The position numbers and the translations under genes were made by a program. The notes under the pieces were generated by a model. That model had not been told where the DNA came from. It searched no databases and worked only from the letters and a program-made list of their open reading frames with translations. From positions 10,164-74,163 of the forward strand of contig JAYVOF010000248.1 of the NCBI GenBank assembly GCA_043758105.1: a stretch of 64,000 nucleotides of DNA, in the 5' to 3' direction. This stretch comes from JANPPS01 sp043758105 (GTDB lineage Bacteria; Pseudomonadota; Alphaproteobacteria; Acetobacterales; Acetobacteraceae). Of the stretch, positions 1 to 9,535 are shown piece by piece (the stretch's first letter is position 1; every line of letters starts with the position of its first letter).

Positions 1-155
1 GTGGGCACGGTGTTGGCCGGGTTGAGCTCGAGGTACTCAGGCCGCCGTTCCCAGACCTTCTCCGCCAGCAGCTCGAACGGCAGCCGCTTCTCCGTCAGCA
101 CGAGGCGAACCTTCCTCGAAAACGGCGACAATGGCAGATGATAGAGGACGCGCAT
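1..155 (-). CDS. Glutathione S-transferase family protein, N-terminal part only
   Basis: Partial gene: only the first 51 codons are inside the window and the rest runs off the left edge. Reading the minus strand from the ATG at 153-155 gives a protein beginning MRVLYHLPLSPFSRK and reaching LELNPANTVP at the edge. This matches the thioredoxin-like N-terminal domain of glutathione S-transferases: the SPFSRK segment is where the glutathione-activating residue sits, and NPANTVP carries the conserved cis-proline of the glutathione site. Members conjugate glutathione to electrophiles or reduce disulfides in the cytoplasm. The subclass cannot be set without the C-terminal helical domain. It diverges from the FkbM gene, so 156-251 should hold its promoter; no clear consensus was seen there. 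Confidence 0.8.
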   Translation of the reverse strand, partial: MRVLYHLPLSPFSRKVRLVLTEKRLPFELLAEKVWERRPEYLELNPANTVP

Positions 156-251
156 CCAGGGGCTTATGCCACCGTCCCCCGACCAGGCCAACCGGTCCTT
201 GGCGGGTGGCAGCTGTTTCAATAGAACTCCGGGAAAGTGGAGACGATTTCT

Positions 252-1073
252 ATGCCCGATGCGCTGCCGCCGCAGACCGCCCCTTCGCCCGCACTCGATG
301 ACCGCTTTCCGCTGCTCTTTGCCCGCTGCCTGGCCCGGGCCGATGTCCCGGCCTATTTGATGTGGCAACTCGGCGGACGCACACGCACGATCGACGTGAG
401 GATGGGGACCCGGTCCGTCCCCGGCCCGCACCGGCCGCGCTTCCAGCTTCGCCCGCCCTCGGTCGGCAACAACGATGTGGGCGTGGCTTATGAGGTTTTC
501 GTCCACCGATACCTGGTGCCGCCCTTCGCCATCGAGCCCGGTGCCGTTCGGGACATCGTCGATCTCGGCGCCAATGTGGGCCTGTCGTCCATCTGGTGGC
601 TTACGGTCTATCCGCACGCGCATGTCACGGCGTTCGAGCCGCATCCCGTCCATGCCGCCCAGGCGCACCGCAACGTCGGGCTGAACGGTTTTACATCCCG
701 GTTCACCCTCCATGAGGCCGGGGCCGGGCCGCGCGACGCGTCGGCTTGGATTTCGGATCAGGGTACCGCTTCCACCCTGTCCAACCGGCGCGACGGATTC
801 GAGGCTAAAATCATGGATCTGTTCACGTGGCTCTCAGGCCGCCACCACGATATCCTCAAGATCGACATCGAGGGCAGCGAGACCGGTCTGCTGGCCGATC
901 CCCGCTTCGATAGCCTGGATGTGGGTGCCCTGGTGATGGAGTGGCACGGGGTGGACGACGCGGGGGAGGGCGGACGCGATTGGTGCGTGCAGCGGCTGGA
1001 GGCGTTCGGCTACCGGATAGAGATCACGGTGGATAAGGGACCGTTCGGCATGTTGTGGGCCCGCCGTTCCTGA
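252..1073 (+). CDS. FkbM family SAM-dependent methyltransferase
   Basis: A 273-residue protein likely to methylate a sugar or other hydroxyl group using S-adenosylmethionine. The SAM-binding glycine loop is VDLGANVGLSS, followed by the acidic strand end AFEPHP that would bind the SAM ribose; DILKIDIEGSE is the signature second motif of the FkbM family. I start it at the ATG at 252 because GGAG lies about 9 bases upstream; an in-frame GTG at 237 is possible but has no such site. It converges on gltB with a 19-base gap. The acceptor is unknown: no glycan cluster is adjacent. Confidence 0.85.
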   Translation: MPDALPPQTAPSPALDDRFPLLFARCLARADVPAYLMWQLGGRTRTIDVRMGTRSVPGPHRPRFQLRPPSVGNNDVGVAYEVFVHRYLVPPFAIEPGAVRDIVDLGANVGLSSIWWLTVYPHAHVTAFEPHPVHAAQAHRNVGLNGFTSRFTLHEAGAGPRDASAWISDQGTASTLSNRRDGFEAKIMDLFTWLSGRHHDILKIDIEGSETGLLADPRFDSLDVGALVMEWHGVDDAGEGGRDWCVQRLEAFGYRIEITVDKGPFGMLWARRS

Positions 1074-1092
1074 CGGACCCACCCGGCTTCGT

Positions 1093-4000
1093 TCAGGCTC
1101 GAAGCGCCTCCACAGTATCCGTGAGCGGCTGCGGCAAGTACTTCACGTATTCCTTGGGCACCACCTGCCAGAATCGCGGTGCCTCCCGCTCCCAATCATG
1201 CAGCATCATCGCCGCATACTTGCTGCTCGTCTCCGCCGCGTGGCGTTCGACTAAGCCGCGCAGAACGCCGTCCCAATGCCGGGACGCGACGCGCTGCCAG
1301 GTCAGCGTGTCCGGATTGACCCGGTGTGCGAACATATCGTCCGGGTCATAGACGAACGCCATGCCGCCGGTGAACCCTGCGCCAAAATTGTCACCCACCG
1401 TGCCCAGCACCACGACCGTCCCACCCGTCATATACTCGCAACAATTGCTGCCGCAGCCCTCGATCACCGCCGTGGCGCCCGAGTTTCGCACCGCGAACCG
1501 CTCCCCGGCCTGGCCCGCCGCAAACAGCTCACCCGCCGTCGCGCCATACAGCACCGTGTTGCCGATGATGGTGTTGGATTGGCTAACCAACAGCGAACTC
1601 GGTGCCGGACGCACCACGATGGTGGCACCGGACAGACCCTTGCCCACGTAATCATTGGCGTCACCCAGCACCTCGAGCTTCAGCCCCTGAACCGCAAACG
1701 CCCCCAAGGATTGCCCCGCCGAGCCCCGCAGCCGCACCGACAGATGACCCGGTGCCAGCCCGAACATGCCGTATTTCCGTACCATCTTGGACGAAATCTT
1801 CGTCCCGATTGCCCGGTGCGTGTTCCGGATGTTGTATTGCAGTTGCATCTTCTCACCGTGGGTGAACAGCGCCGCTGCGTCCTCGATCATCTGCGCGTCC
1901 AACGTCTCCGGCACCTCGTTCCGGCCCTCTTGCGTGCAATAGCGCGCATGTGGCCCCGGATCGGCCTGCGCCAGCAACGGGTTGAGGTCCAAATCGTCCA
2001 AATAATCCGACCCGCGGCTCACCTGCTGCAGCATGTCCGTCCGCCCGATCACGTCGGTGATCTTCCGCACCCCCAGCGAAGCCAAGATGCCGCGCACGTC
2101 CTCGGCGATGAAGCTGAACAGGTTGATGACCTTCTCCGGGCTGCCGTCGAACTTCTTACGGAGCTCCTCATCCTGCGTGCAGACCCCCACCGGACACGTA
2201 TTGGAATGGCATTGCCGCACCATGATGCACCCCATCGCCACCAGGCTCGCGGTGCCGATGCCGAACTCCTCCGCGCCCAGCATCGCCGCGATCACCACGT
2301 CCCGCCCGGTTTTGATCCCGCCATCGGTGCGCAGCTTCACCCGGTGCCGCAGCCGGTTCAGCATCAGCACCTGATGCGCCTCGCTGAGCCCCATCTCCCA
2401 CGGTAGGCCGGCGTATTTCACCGAGGTCTGCGGGCTCGCCCCGGTGCCGCCGGAATGCCCGCTGATGAGGATCGCATCCGCCATTGCCTTCGCCACGCCC
2501 GCGGCGATCGTGCCGATGCCCGACCGCGCCACCAGCTTCACGCACACGGTGGCGATCGGGTTGATCTGCTTCAGATCATAGATGAGCTGCGCCAAATCTT
2601 CGATCGAGTAGATGTCATGATGCGGCGGCGGGCTGATCAGCGTCACCCCCGGCGTCGAATGCCGGAGCTTGGCGATCAAACCGGTGACCTTAAAGCCCGG
2701 CAACTGCCCGCCCTCGCCGGGCTTGGCGCCTTGGGCCACCTTGATCTCGATCTCGCGGCAGGCGTTCAGGTACTCCGCCGTCACCCCGAACCGGCCCGAC
2801 GCGATCTGCTTGATGGCCGAGTTCGCGTTGTCGCCATTCGGGCGCGGCGTCGCGCGCGCCGGGTCCTCACCGCCCTCGCCGCTATCGGACCGGGCGCCGA
2901 TGCGGTTCATGGCGATCGACAGCGTCTCATGCGCCTCCGGACTCAGCGCGCCCAACGAGATGCCCGGCGCCAATAGCCGCTTGCGGATCTCGGTGATGCT
3001 TTCCACCTCATCGACGGGCACCGGCACCACGCCATCCATGCGGAAGTCCAGCAGGTCCCGCAGCGCCACCGGCTTTTGCCGCCGGACGCCATCGGCATAG
3101 CGGCGATAGGTCTCGAAGCTATCGGTCGCGCACGCGGTTTGCAGCGTATGGATCAGACCGCCATCGAACGCATGCACCTCACCCTTCCGGCGCAATTTAT
3201 AGACGCCACCGACCGAAAGCGCCGTGTCCTCACCGTCCCACGCCGCCTCGTGCAGCGCCAAGACCTTGCGCGCGATACCGGTGAGGCCGATGCCGGAAAT
3301 GCGTGACTGCATGCCCGGAAAGAACTCCGCCACCAGCGCCCGGGACAGCCCGATCGCCTCGAAATTATAGCCGCCGCGATACGAGCTCACGACCGAGATG
3401 CCCATCTTGGACATGATCTTGAGCAGGCCCTTATCGACGGCCTTTTTATACCGCTGCACCGCCTCCTTGGTGCTGAGCGTCCCGAACAGCCCGCGCCGCT
3501 GGCGATCCGCAATCGCCTCCTGCGCCAAATACGCGTTGATCGTGGTCGCCCCCACACCGATCAGCACCGCGAAATAATGCGTATCCATGCACTCCGCACT
3601 GCGCACGTTCACGCTGGCAAAGGTGCGGAGCGAGGAGCGAACGAGGTGGGTATGCACCGCCGCGGTCGCCAAAATCATCGGGATCGGCGCGCGCTCGGCA
3701 CTTTGCGCCTCATCGGACAGGATCACATGGGCGCAACCGGCCCGCACGTTCTCCTCTGCCTGCTGCCGCACCCGCTCGAGTGCGGCGCGCAGCCCGGCCT
3801 CACCGTCGGCGGCCGCGAACGTGCAATCCACGTGGCACGCACCGGCCCCCATGGTCGCAGCCATGGCCGCGAACTCGGCGTTGGACAGCACCGGGCTTTC
3901 GAGCTGCAATAGGTCACACTGGCTGCTATCCTCGTCCAGCACGTTCCCGAGGTTGCCGAGCCGGGTCTTCAACGTCATCACCCGCGTCTCCCGCAGGCTG

Positions 4001-5622
4001 TCGATCGGCGGGTTGGTGACCTGGGCGAAGCTCTGGCGGAAATAATGATGTAGGCCGCGGTAGCGCTCGCTCAGCACCGCCACCGGCGTATCGTCGCCCA
4101 TGGAGCCGATGGCCTCGGCGCTGTCTTCGACCATCGGGTGCAGGATCATCTCCAGCTCCTCCATGGTGACGCCCACCGCCAGCTGACGGCGGCGCAGCTC
4201 GGCCAGCTCGTAGATCGCCGGCTCCGGGCAGTCCGTCTTCACCACGCTGTCGATCTTGGTGATGCGCTTGGCCCAGTCCCCGAACGGCTGGCGGGCGGAT
4301 AGAACGTCCTTTAGCTCCTCGTCTTGATAGAACCGCCCGGCGTCCAGATCGACGGCGATGGTCTGACCCGGCCCGACGCGGCCCTTTTGGATGATCTCGC
4401 TTTCGCTGAATTTCACCATGCCGGCCTCGGACCCGACCACGAGCAAATGGTTGTCGGTCACGGTAAACCGCAGCGGACGCAGCCCGTTCCGGTCGAGCCC
4501 CGCGATCACCCAGCGCCCGTCGGTGGCGGTAATGGCGGCCGGGCCGTCCCACGGCTCCATCACGGCGTTGCAATACAGGAACATATCCCGGTGCGCCGGC
4601 TTCATCGTGCTGTCCTGGCCGATGCTGGCCGGGATCATCAGCGCCTTCACCATCGGCGCATCCCGCCCGGCCCGGCATAGCAGCTCGAACACGTTGTCGA
4701 GCGTCGCGGTGTCCGACCCACCGGCCTGGATCACCGGCTTCACATCCTCGATAAACCGGTTGAGATCCCCGGACGCGAGGCGGGTTTCGTGCGATTTCAT
4801 CCAGTTGCTGTTGCCGGCGACCGTGTTGATCTCACCGTTATGCGCCAACATCCGGAACGGCTGCGCCAGCTTCCAGGTCGGGAACGTGTTGGTGGAATAA
4901 CGCTGGTGATAGATGGCAAAACGGCTGATGAACCGGGGGTCCAGCAAGTCCGGATAAAAATCGGTCAAGGACGCGGCGAGGAACATGCCCTTATAGATGA
5001 CGCTCCGGCATGACAGCGAGCACATATAGAACTCGGGCACTTGCGCCGCGATCACTTGCTTCTCGATCCGGCGGCGGATGATATACAAATCGCGCTCGAA
5101 TGCTTCCGGATCGGCCCCCTGGCCGCGGATCATGATCTGCTCGATCTCGGGCCGGGTCGCGTTGGCCTTCTCGCCGATGCAGGCGACGTTGATCGGCACC
5201 TGGCGCCAGCCATGGATGGCATAGCCGAAATGCAGGATTTCCGTCTCGACGATCTCGCGGCACCGCTCCTGCGCGCCGAGGTCGGTCTTCGGCAGGAACA
5301 CCATGCCGACGGCAATCCGGTCGGCGGACGGTTCATGGCCCGAGCGGCGGATGGCGTCGGCAAAGAAATCTTGTGGAATTTCAATGTGGATGCCCGCGCC
5401 GTCCCCGGTCTTGCCATCCGCATCGACGGCGCCGCGGTGCCACACGGCCTTCAGCGCATCGATCCCCGCCTGCACCACGTCCCGACGGGCGATGCCATCG
5501 AGGGCGGCGACCATGCCGACGCCGCAATTGTCATGCTCCATCGACGGGTCATAAGTGTGTTCGAGCCGCTTGGCGTTCTCGGCCCAGGCGGAGAGGAAGG
5601 CGGGTCCGGACTCGTTGCTCAT
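1093..5622 (-). CDS. gltB: Glutamate synthase, large subunit
   Basis: Large subunit of NADPH glutamate synthase, which makes two glutamates from glutamine and 2-oxoglutarate during ammonium assimilation. At 1509 residues it has the usual length. The order is as expected: N-terminal class II amidotransferase with nucleophile Cys33 (MEHDNCGVGM) exposed after removal of a short propeptide; central domain; FMN/2-oxoglutarate synthase domain with the 3Fe-4S cysteines in CHSNTCPVGVC; C-terminal beta-helix rich in glycine. I chose the ATG at 5622 because GGAG sits just upstream; further in-frame starts at 5637 and 5676 would run into or over the DUF2059 gene. It is the last gene of gltD-DUF2059-gltB. 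Confidence 0.97.
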   Translation of the reverse strand: MSNESGPAFLSAWAENAKRLEHTYDPSMEHDNCGVGMVAALDGIARRDVVQAGIDALKAVWHRGAVDADGKTGDGAGIHIEIPQDFFADAIRRSGHEPSADRIAVGMVFLPKTDLGAQERCREIVETEILHFGYAIHGWRQVPINVACIGEKANATRPEIEQIMIRGQGADPEAFERDLYIIRRRIEKQVIAAQVPEFYMCSLSCRSVIYKGMFLAASLTDFYPDLLDPRFISRFAIYHQRYSTNTFPTWKLAQPFRMLAHNGEINTVAGNSNWMKSHETRLASGDLNRFIEDVKPVIQAGGSDTATLDNVFELLCRAGRDAPMVKALMIPASIGQDSTMKPAHRDMFLYCNAVMEPWDGPAAITATDGRWVIAGLDRNGLRPLRFTVTDNHLLVVGSEAGMVKFSESEIIQKGRVGPGQTIAVDLDAGRFYQDEELKDVLSARQPFGDWAKRITKIDSVVKTDCPEPAIYELAELRRRQLAVGVTMEELEMILHPMVEDSAEAIGSMGDDTPVAVLSERYRGLHHYFRQSFAQVTNPPIDSLRETRVMTLKTRLGNLGNVLDEDSSQCDLLQLESPVLSNAEFAAMAATMGAGACHVDCTFAAADGEAGLRAALERVRQQAEENVRAGCAHVILSDEAQSAERAPIPMILATAAVHTHLVRSSLRTFASVNVRSAECMDTHYFAVLIGVGATTINAYLAQEAIADRQRRGLFGTLSTKEAVQRYKKAVDKGLLKIMSKMGISVVSSYRGGYNFEAIGLSRALVAEFFPGMQSRISGIGLTGIARKVLALHEAAWDGEDTALSVGGVYKLRRKGEVHAFDGGLIHTLQTACATDSFETYRRYADGVRRQKPVALRDLLDFRMDGVVPVPVDEVESITEIRKRLLAPGISLGALSPEAHETLSIAMNRIGARSDSGEGGEDPARATPRPNGDNANSAIKQIASGRFGVTAEYLNACREIEIKVAQGAKPGEGGQLPGFKVTGLIAKLRHSTPGVTLISPPPHHDIYSIEDLAQLIYDLKQINPIATVCVKLVARSGIGTIAAGVAKAMADAILISGHSGGTGASPQTSVKYAGLPWEMGLSEAHQVLMLNRLRHRVKLRTDGGIKTGRDVVIAAMLGAEEFGIGTASLVAMGCIMVRQCHSNTCPVGVCTQDEELRKKFDGSPEKVINLFSFIAEDVRGILASLGVRKITDVIGRTDMLQQVSRGSDYLDDLDLNPLLAQADPGPHARYCTQEGRNEVPETLDAQMIEDAAALFTHGEKMQLQYNIRNTHRAIGTKISSKMVRKYGMFGLAPGHLSVRLRGSAGQSLGAFAVQGLKLEVLGDANDYVGKGLSGATIVVRPAPSSLLVSQSNTIIGNTVLYGATAGELFAAGQAGERFAVRNSGATAVIEGCGSNCCEYMTGGTVVVLGTVGDNFGAGFTGGMAFVYDPDDMFAHRVNPDTLTWQRVASRHWDGVLRGLVERHAAETSSKYAAMMLHDWEREAPRFWQVVPKEYVKYLPQPLTDTVEALRA

Positions 5623-5638
5623 GTCACTCTCCGTCATC

Positions 5639-6118
5639 TTAAAGGACCACGCCGCGTTCCCGCAGCTGATCCGCATGGTTGCCGATGGCCTCCCGCGCCG
5701 CTTTGGAGCCCCAGGCCCGCCCGGCGGCGAAGCTTTGTTCGCCGATCAAGGGGCCGGCTTTCAGCACGCGCTGACCCAGCGGGGTCATGTAAAACTGCCG
5801 TAATCCCCGCAAGTCTTCGACCGAATAACTGGTGGCATAGATCGTGAGGATCGTGTCATCGAGCTCACCCGCATGGCTGTTGAGATCCGGCATCAGCAAT
5901 TCGTCGGCGATCTTTGCCGCTTCGTCCTCAGGCTTGCGCGTGTTCTTCTCGATCGATGCGATGAGTTGGGACCGTAACTGTTCCAAAATCTGCGCGGACG
6001 GGCTGCTGGCGCCGATGGTCTGCGTCAGTTCCCGCGCGGCATTGAGCGCGTCCGGCGTCGGCTGCGCCTGCGCGGCGAGGGGGCCCAGGCACAGCAGGAG
6101 GGCGACGGTGAGGCGCAC
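5639..6118 (-). CDS. DUF2059 family secreted protein between gltD and gltB
   Basis: A 159-residue protein with an N-terminal signal peptide (hydrophobic run LTVALLLCLGPLAAQAQ, cleavage likely after AQA), so probably periplasmic. The remaining helical part, with TIYATSYSVEDLRGLRQFY and TPLGQRVLK, matches the DUF2059 pattern; the function of that family is not established. The start is a GTG at 6118 that directly follows the gltD stop codon, and the gene ends 16 bases before the gltB start, so the three genes are almost certainly one transcript. Why a secreted protein sits between the two glutamate synthase subunits is not clear. Confidence 0.85.
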   Translation of the reverse strand: MRLTVALLLCLGPLAAQAQPTPDALNAARELTQTIGASSPSAQILEQLRSQLIASIEKNTRKPEDEAAKIADELLMPDLNSHAGELDDTILTIYATSYSVEDLRGLRQFYMTPLGQRVLKAGPLIGEQSFAAGRAWGSKAAREAIGNHADQLRERGVVL

Positions 6119-7561
6119 CTATTCCGCCGCCACGGCCATAGCATGCTGCAGGGCGGTTTCCTGCATATAAGTGTGCATCCGCGCCGCCGCGTCCCGTCCG
6201 TCGCGGATGGCCCAGACCACGAGGCTCGCGCCGCGCACGATGTCGCCGGCGGCGAACACGCCGGGCATCGCGGTCATTTGCGTGCGGTGATCGACCTTGA
6301 GCGTGCCCCACCGGCTCACCTCGAGCCCCGGCTGATCCCATAATTGGGGCAAATTTTCCGGGTCGAAGCCCAGCGCCTTCACCACCAAATCGGCCTCCAG
6401 GTTGAAATGGCTGTCCGCCGGTTCGATCGATTGGCGGCCGGAGCTGTCGGGCATGCCCAACCGCATCCGTTGAACGCGCACCCCGGTCACGTGCCCGTCA
6501 CCGAGGAACGCCTCGGGCGCCGAGAGCCAGACGAAATTGACCCCCTCCTCCTCGGCATTCTTCACCTCACGCATCGAGCCCGGCATGTTCGCCTTGTCCC
6601 GGCGATACAGGCACGACACCTGAGCGGCACCCTGGCGGACGGCGGTGCGCACGCAATCCATGGCCGTGTCGCCGCCGCCGATCACGACGACGCGCTTGCC
6701 CTCGGCATTCAGCGCGCCGCTGTCGAATTCCGGGACGGAATCGCCCAAGCCCTGGCGGTTGCTGGCGGTGAGGTAGCTCATCGCCGGCACGATGCCCGGC
6801 AGGCCGGAGCCCGGGCCGCCGATGTCGCGCGCCTTATACACGCCGGTCGCGATCAACACGCTATCATGCCGGGCCCGCAGCTCGGCAAAGCTGAGATCCC
6901 GTCCGAGTTCCACGCCGAGGTGGAACTCGATGCCGCCCTCCTCCAGCAGCTTCCAGCGGCGCAGCACGATGTCTTTTTCGAGTTTGAACCCCGGGATACC
7001 ATAGATCATCAGGCCGCCGACGCGGTCATACCGGTCATAGACATGCACCTGATACCCCCGGGTCCGCAGCCGCTCGGCCGCCGCGAGGCCGCCGGGGCCG
7101 GCCCCGATGATGCCGACGGATTGCGGGCGCTCCTGCCGCGGGGCAGGGGGCTTTACCCAGCCCTGCTCCCAGGCGTGATCCGTGATGAACCGCTCGACGG
7201 CACCGATGGTGACGCTTTCGAAGTCCTTTTCGATCACGCAATTGCCCTCACACAGCCGGTCTTGCGGGCAGATGCGTCCACAAATCTCGGGGAAGGTGTT
7301 GGTGGCGCTGCTGACCTCGTACGCTTCTTGCAGGCGATTTTCGGCCGTAAGCTTCAGCCAGTCCGGGATGTTGTTGCCGAGCGGGCAATGCACTTGGCAG
7401 AACGGCACGCCGCATTGGCTGCAGCGGCTCGCCTGCGAACCGGCGAGCGCCGGGTCGAAATCCTGGTAGATCTCGGCGAAATCCTCGCGCCGCATGGAAA
7501 TGGCCCGTTTCGGCGGCGATTGCTGCGGCAACCGGACGAATTGCAGCATTTTGTCGGCCAT
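6119..7561 (-). CDS. gltD: Glutamate synthase, small subunit
   Basis: The FAD/NADPH-binding subunit that feeds electrons to GltB through iron-sulfur clusters. The 480-residue protein starts with two cysteine groups (CSQCGVPFCQVHC and CGRICPQDRLCEGNC) that hold 4Fe-4S clusters, then a Rossmann FAD motif (GIIGAGPGGLAAAERL) and an NADPH motif (VVVIGGGDTAMDC). The ATG at 7561 is preceded by GGAGGG; a longer in-frame version to 7642 lacks this. It is the first gene of the operon, and the region 7562-7739 must hold the promoter. No nitrogen-control site was recognisable by eye. Confidence 0.96.
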   Translation of the reverse strand: MADKMLQFVRLPQQSPPKRAISMRREDFAEIYQDFDPALAGSQASRCSQCGVPFCQVHCPLGNNIPDWLKLTAENRLQEAYEVSSATNTFPEICGRICPQDRLCEGNCVIEKDFESVTIGAVERFITDHAWEQGWVKPPAPRQERPQSVGIIGAGPGGLAAAERLRTRGYQVHVYDRYDRVGGLMIYGIPGFKLEKDIVLRRWKLLEEGGIEFHLGVELGRDLSFAELRARHDSVLIATGVYKARDIGGPGSGLPGIVPAMSYLTASNRQGLGDSVPEFDSGALNAEGKRVVVIGGGDTAMDCVRTAVRQGAAQVSCLYRRDKANMPGSMREVKNAEEEGVNFVWLSAPEAFLGDGHVTGVRVQRMRLGMPDSSGRQSIEPADSHFNLEADLVVKALGFDPENLPQLWDQPGLEVSRWGTLKVDHRTQMTAMPGVFAAGDIVRGASLVVWAIRDGRDAAARMHTYMQETALQHAMAVAAE

Positions 7562-7739
7562 AGCTTCGCCCTCCGGATGCGGTCCCGCGTTGATGCGCGA
7601 CACATAAGGTCTTTTCCTCGGTTTGGCGAGTCCCAAAAACACTGATCAGTCAGCTATTCTGCCATAATATAGACGCCAACATACACCATTGCATAAAGAG
7701 ACCGGACCTAGGCGGCATAATATATCCGTATCGGTCCTA

Positions 7740-8690
7740 TCAAGCGGGAATCTCCTCCCGCTTGCCGCCTCCCTGGCGGTAACGGTCCAGATAGTCCGGC
7801 ACGATCAGCTCGACCGGCGTGGCGGTAATCCCGAGATCCGCCAACCCCAGCGCGCCAGGTGCCACCACGTTATCTTGCTGCAGCAACGACAGCTGATCCC
7901 GCGTGAATGGCTTGCCCGGCACCAACTCGCCGATGCGCGCCTGAATCCGGGCCAGGCCCATCGGCATCTCCAGCAAGAACCGCTTTCGCCGGGTTTCTTG
8001 CAAAATCCAGACCAGGATGTCCCGGAAACTCCAAACTCGCGGCCCGCCTAGCTCATATAGGTGTCCCGCGCACTCAGGGCGCGCCAGCACCGCCATCACG
8101 GCGTCCGCCACATCGCCCACATAGACCGGCTGAAACTTGGTATCCCCCGCGATCACCGGCATCACCGGCGAATACATCGCCATGGCCCCGAACCGATTGA
8201 AAAACTGATCCTCGGCGCCGAACACCAGCGAGGGACGAAGGATCGTAACGCCGGGCAGGGCCGCGCGCATCTGCGCCTCCCCCTCCGCCTTGCCGCGCGC
8301 ATACAGGCTCGGGCTATCGGCACTGGCCCCGATGGCGGACACGTGCACCACCCGCTTCACCGCCGCCGCCGCCGCCGCCCGCGCGATCCGCCCCGCCCCT
8401 TCACCCTGCACGCGCATAAAATCGCCGGCGCGCTGTTCGGTGAGGATGCCGACGAGGTTCACCACCACATCGGCGCCCTCCACCGCGCGCGCGACCGTCG
8501 CCTCGTTGCCCAATGAAACATAGAGCGGCACGACCTGACCCACCCGCCCGGTGACCATCAGCCCCTTCACCGCCTCGGTATTCCGCCCCGCGACCCGCAC
8601 GACATGGCCCTGCGCCGCGAGCCGTTTCACGACGTAACGGCCGATAAATCCGCTGCCGCCAAAGACTGTTGCTACACTGCGCGTGGCCAT
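7740..8690 (-). CDS. Complex I NDUFA9 subunit family NAD(P)-binding protein
   Basis: A 316-residue atypical short-chain dehydrogenase fold. The N-terminal nucleotide-binding motif is VFGGSGFIGRYVVKRL, and the middle holds VVNLVGIL and the VKRVVHVSAIGASADSPS segment that replaces the usual catalytic tyrosine region. This pattern is that of bacterial relatives of NDUFA9, the accessory subunit of mitochondrial complex I, which bind NADPH and are thought to have a structural or quinone-related role. The ATG at 8690 is preceded by GGAGAG. It stands alone, upstream of and co-directional with gltD. Confidence 0.85.
   Translation of the reverse strand: MATRSVATVFGGSGFIGRYVVKRLAAQGHVVRVAGRNTEAVKGLMVTGRVGQVVPLYVSLGNEATVARAVEGADVVVNLVGILTEQRAGDFMRVQGEGAGRIARAAAAAAVKRVVHVSAIGASADSPSLYARGKAEGEAQMRAALPGVTILRPSLVFGAEDQFFNRFGAMAMYSPVMPVIAGDTKFQPVYVGDVADAVMAVLARPECAGHLYELGGPRVWSFRDILVWILQETRRKRFLLEMPMGLARIQARIGELVPGKPFTRDQLSLLQQDNVVAPGALGLADLGITATPVELIVPDYLDRYRQGGGKREEIPA
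7741..7764 (-). terminator. Hairpin at the 3' end of the NDUFA9-like gene
   Basis: A perfect 9-base inverted repeat (CAAGCGGGA and TCCCGCTTG, 6-base loop) overlaps the last codons and stop of the gene. There is no run of U after it on the minus strand, so it may act as an mRNA 3'-end stabiliser or a Rho-assisted stop rather than a true intrinsic terminator. Confidence 0.35.
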
Positions 8691-8819
8691 GGGTGCTCTC
8701 CGTATCGTCGCCTCCTACTATGCGTCGAAACCGGGGGCCTCAAGGGGGCCGGGCGACACCGGTCGTTTCCCACTCATCAGGCATGCTATATTACTGAGCA
8801 TGGCTGACGAATTCGTGCC

Positions 8820-9248
8820 CCGCCTCGATCGATCGAGGTGGCCCGGTGAAGCTGTCTTTTTTTCGGAGTGCCGCGCCTGCCGCGCCTTGCGCCACCTCAT
8901 ATCGCGCCGGACAATGGAGTGCAGATCGCATCCCTGCTGGACCTTGCGGGAACCAAGGCAAACGTGGTGCAGCTCCGAGCCGAGGCAAAAGACTACCAAG
9001 ACATCGACGCCCTGATTGAAGACGGTCGGATCGACCTGCCGACCGCTCTGGCTGGCGCGCAAGCCCGTTACGGCCAGCACTTCAATCCGCAGAATGCGCT
9101 GAAGGCGCTGTCATTCTTCGATGACGGCAACCTGCGCCGCCTGACGAAGGCGACCAGGGACCGTCTCGCACAGGCAGTTCGCGAGGTGGACCTCGACCGC
9201 TTGCCAACGATCGAACCTCCCGCCCCTCTACGCCGCCTTTCCCAATGA
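8820..9248 (+). pseudogene. Remnant of an AbiEii/AbiGii-type nucleotidyltransferase
   Basis: An open frame from a GTG at 8868 to 9248 encodes the C-terminal part of an AbiEii-like nucleotidyltransferase: IAPDNGVQIASLLDLAGTKA, then VQLRAEAKDYQDIDALIEDG, YGQHFNPQNALKALSFFDDG and DLDRLP, all typical of the family's tail. The expected preceding residues (VKLSFFG) are present but in another frame: removing one T from the run of seven at 8857-8863 joins them. The catalytic nucleotidyltransferase core that should come before is absent from 8691-8820. So this is 5'-truncated and also frameshifted; it is probably dead as a toxin. The downstream small gene overlaps its stop codon, as expected of an intact pair. 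Confidence 0.7.
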
Positions 9249-9535
9249 AGGCGATCCCCTTCAACCCCGAGACGGAGGCCGTCGCGCGCCGGGTGATCTG
9301 GTTTGAAGATCCCGCCGAGGCGCTGCGCGACCCGATCCGCTTCATGGCTTACGCGATGAAGCACGCTACCCATGACGACATGCAGGCGCTGCGCCGCTAT
9401 GTATTCGATGCGGATCTTTGCGAAGTGCTGGACAAAGCGCCGCCAGGTATTATCGATCCGCGGTCCTGGGCCTTTTGGAACAACAAAATGGGCCGCTTTC
9501 CGGCACCGCCTATGCCAGAGCGCACCTTCGCGTAA
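9245..9535 (+). CDS. Small hypothetical protein paired with the AbiEii-like remnant
   Basis: A 96-residue protein (MKAIPFNPETEAVARRVIWF...) with no domain I can name. The ATG overlaps the stop of the preceding nucleotidyltransferase remnant in an ATGA arrangement, which says the two were a translationally coupled pair. The segments HDDMQALRRYV and RSWAFWNNKMGRFP look like those of small proteins I recall next to AbiEii-type genes, so it may be the antitoxin or partner of that system. If the toxin is dead, this gene is an orphan still with an intact reading frame. Confidence 0.55.
   Translation: MKAIPFNPETEAVARRVIWFEDPAEALRDPIRFMAYAMKHATHDDMQALRRYVFDADLCEVLDKAPPGIIDPRSWAFWNNKMGRFPAPPMPERTFA

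Noticed and set aside
1276..2406. Long plus-strand frame of 376 codons opposite gltB
   Set aside because: It is the antisense shadow of gltB: rich in His, Arg and Pro, no motif, and gltB is certain on the other strand.
6344..7645. Plus-strand frame of 433 codons opposite gltD
   Set aside because: Antisense shadow of a clear gltD; composition typical of a GC-rich third-position artefact.
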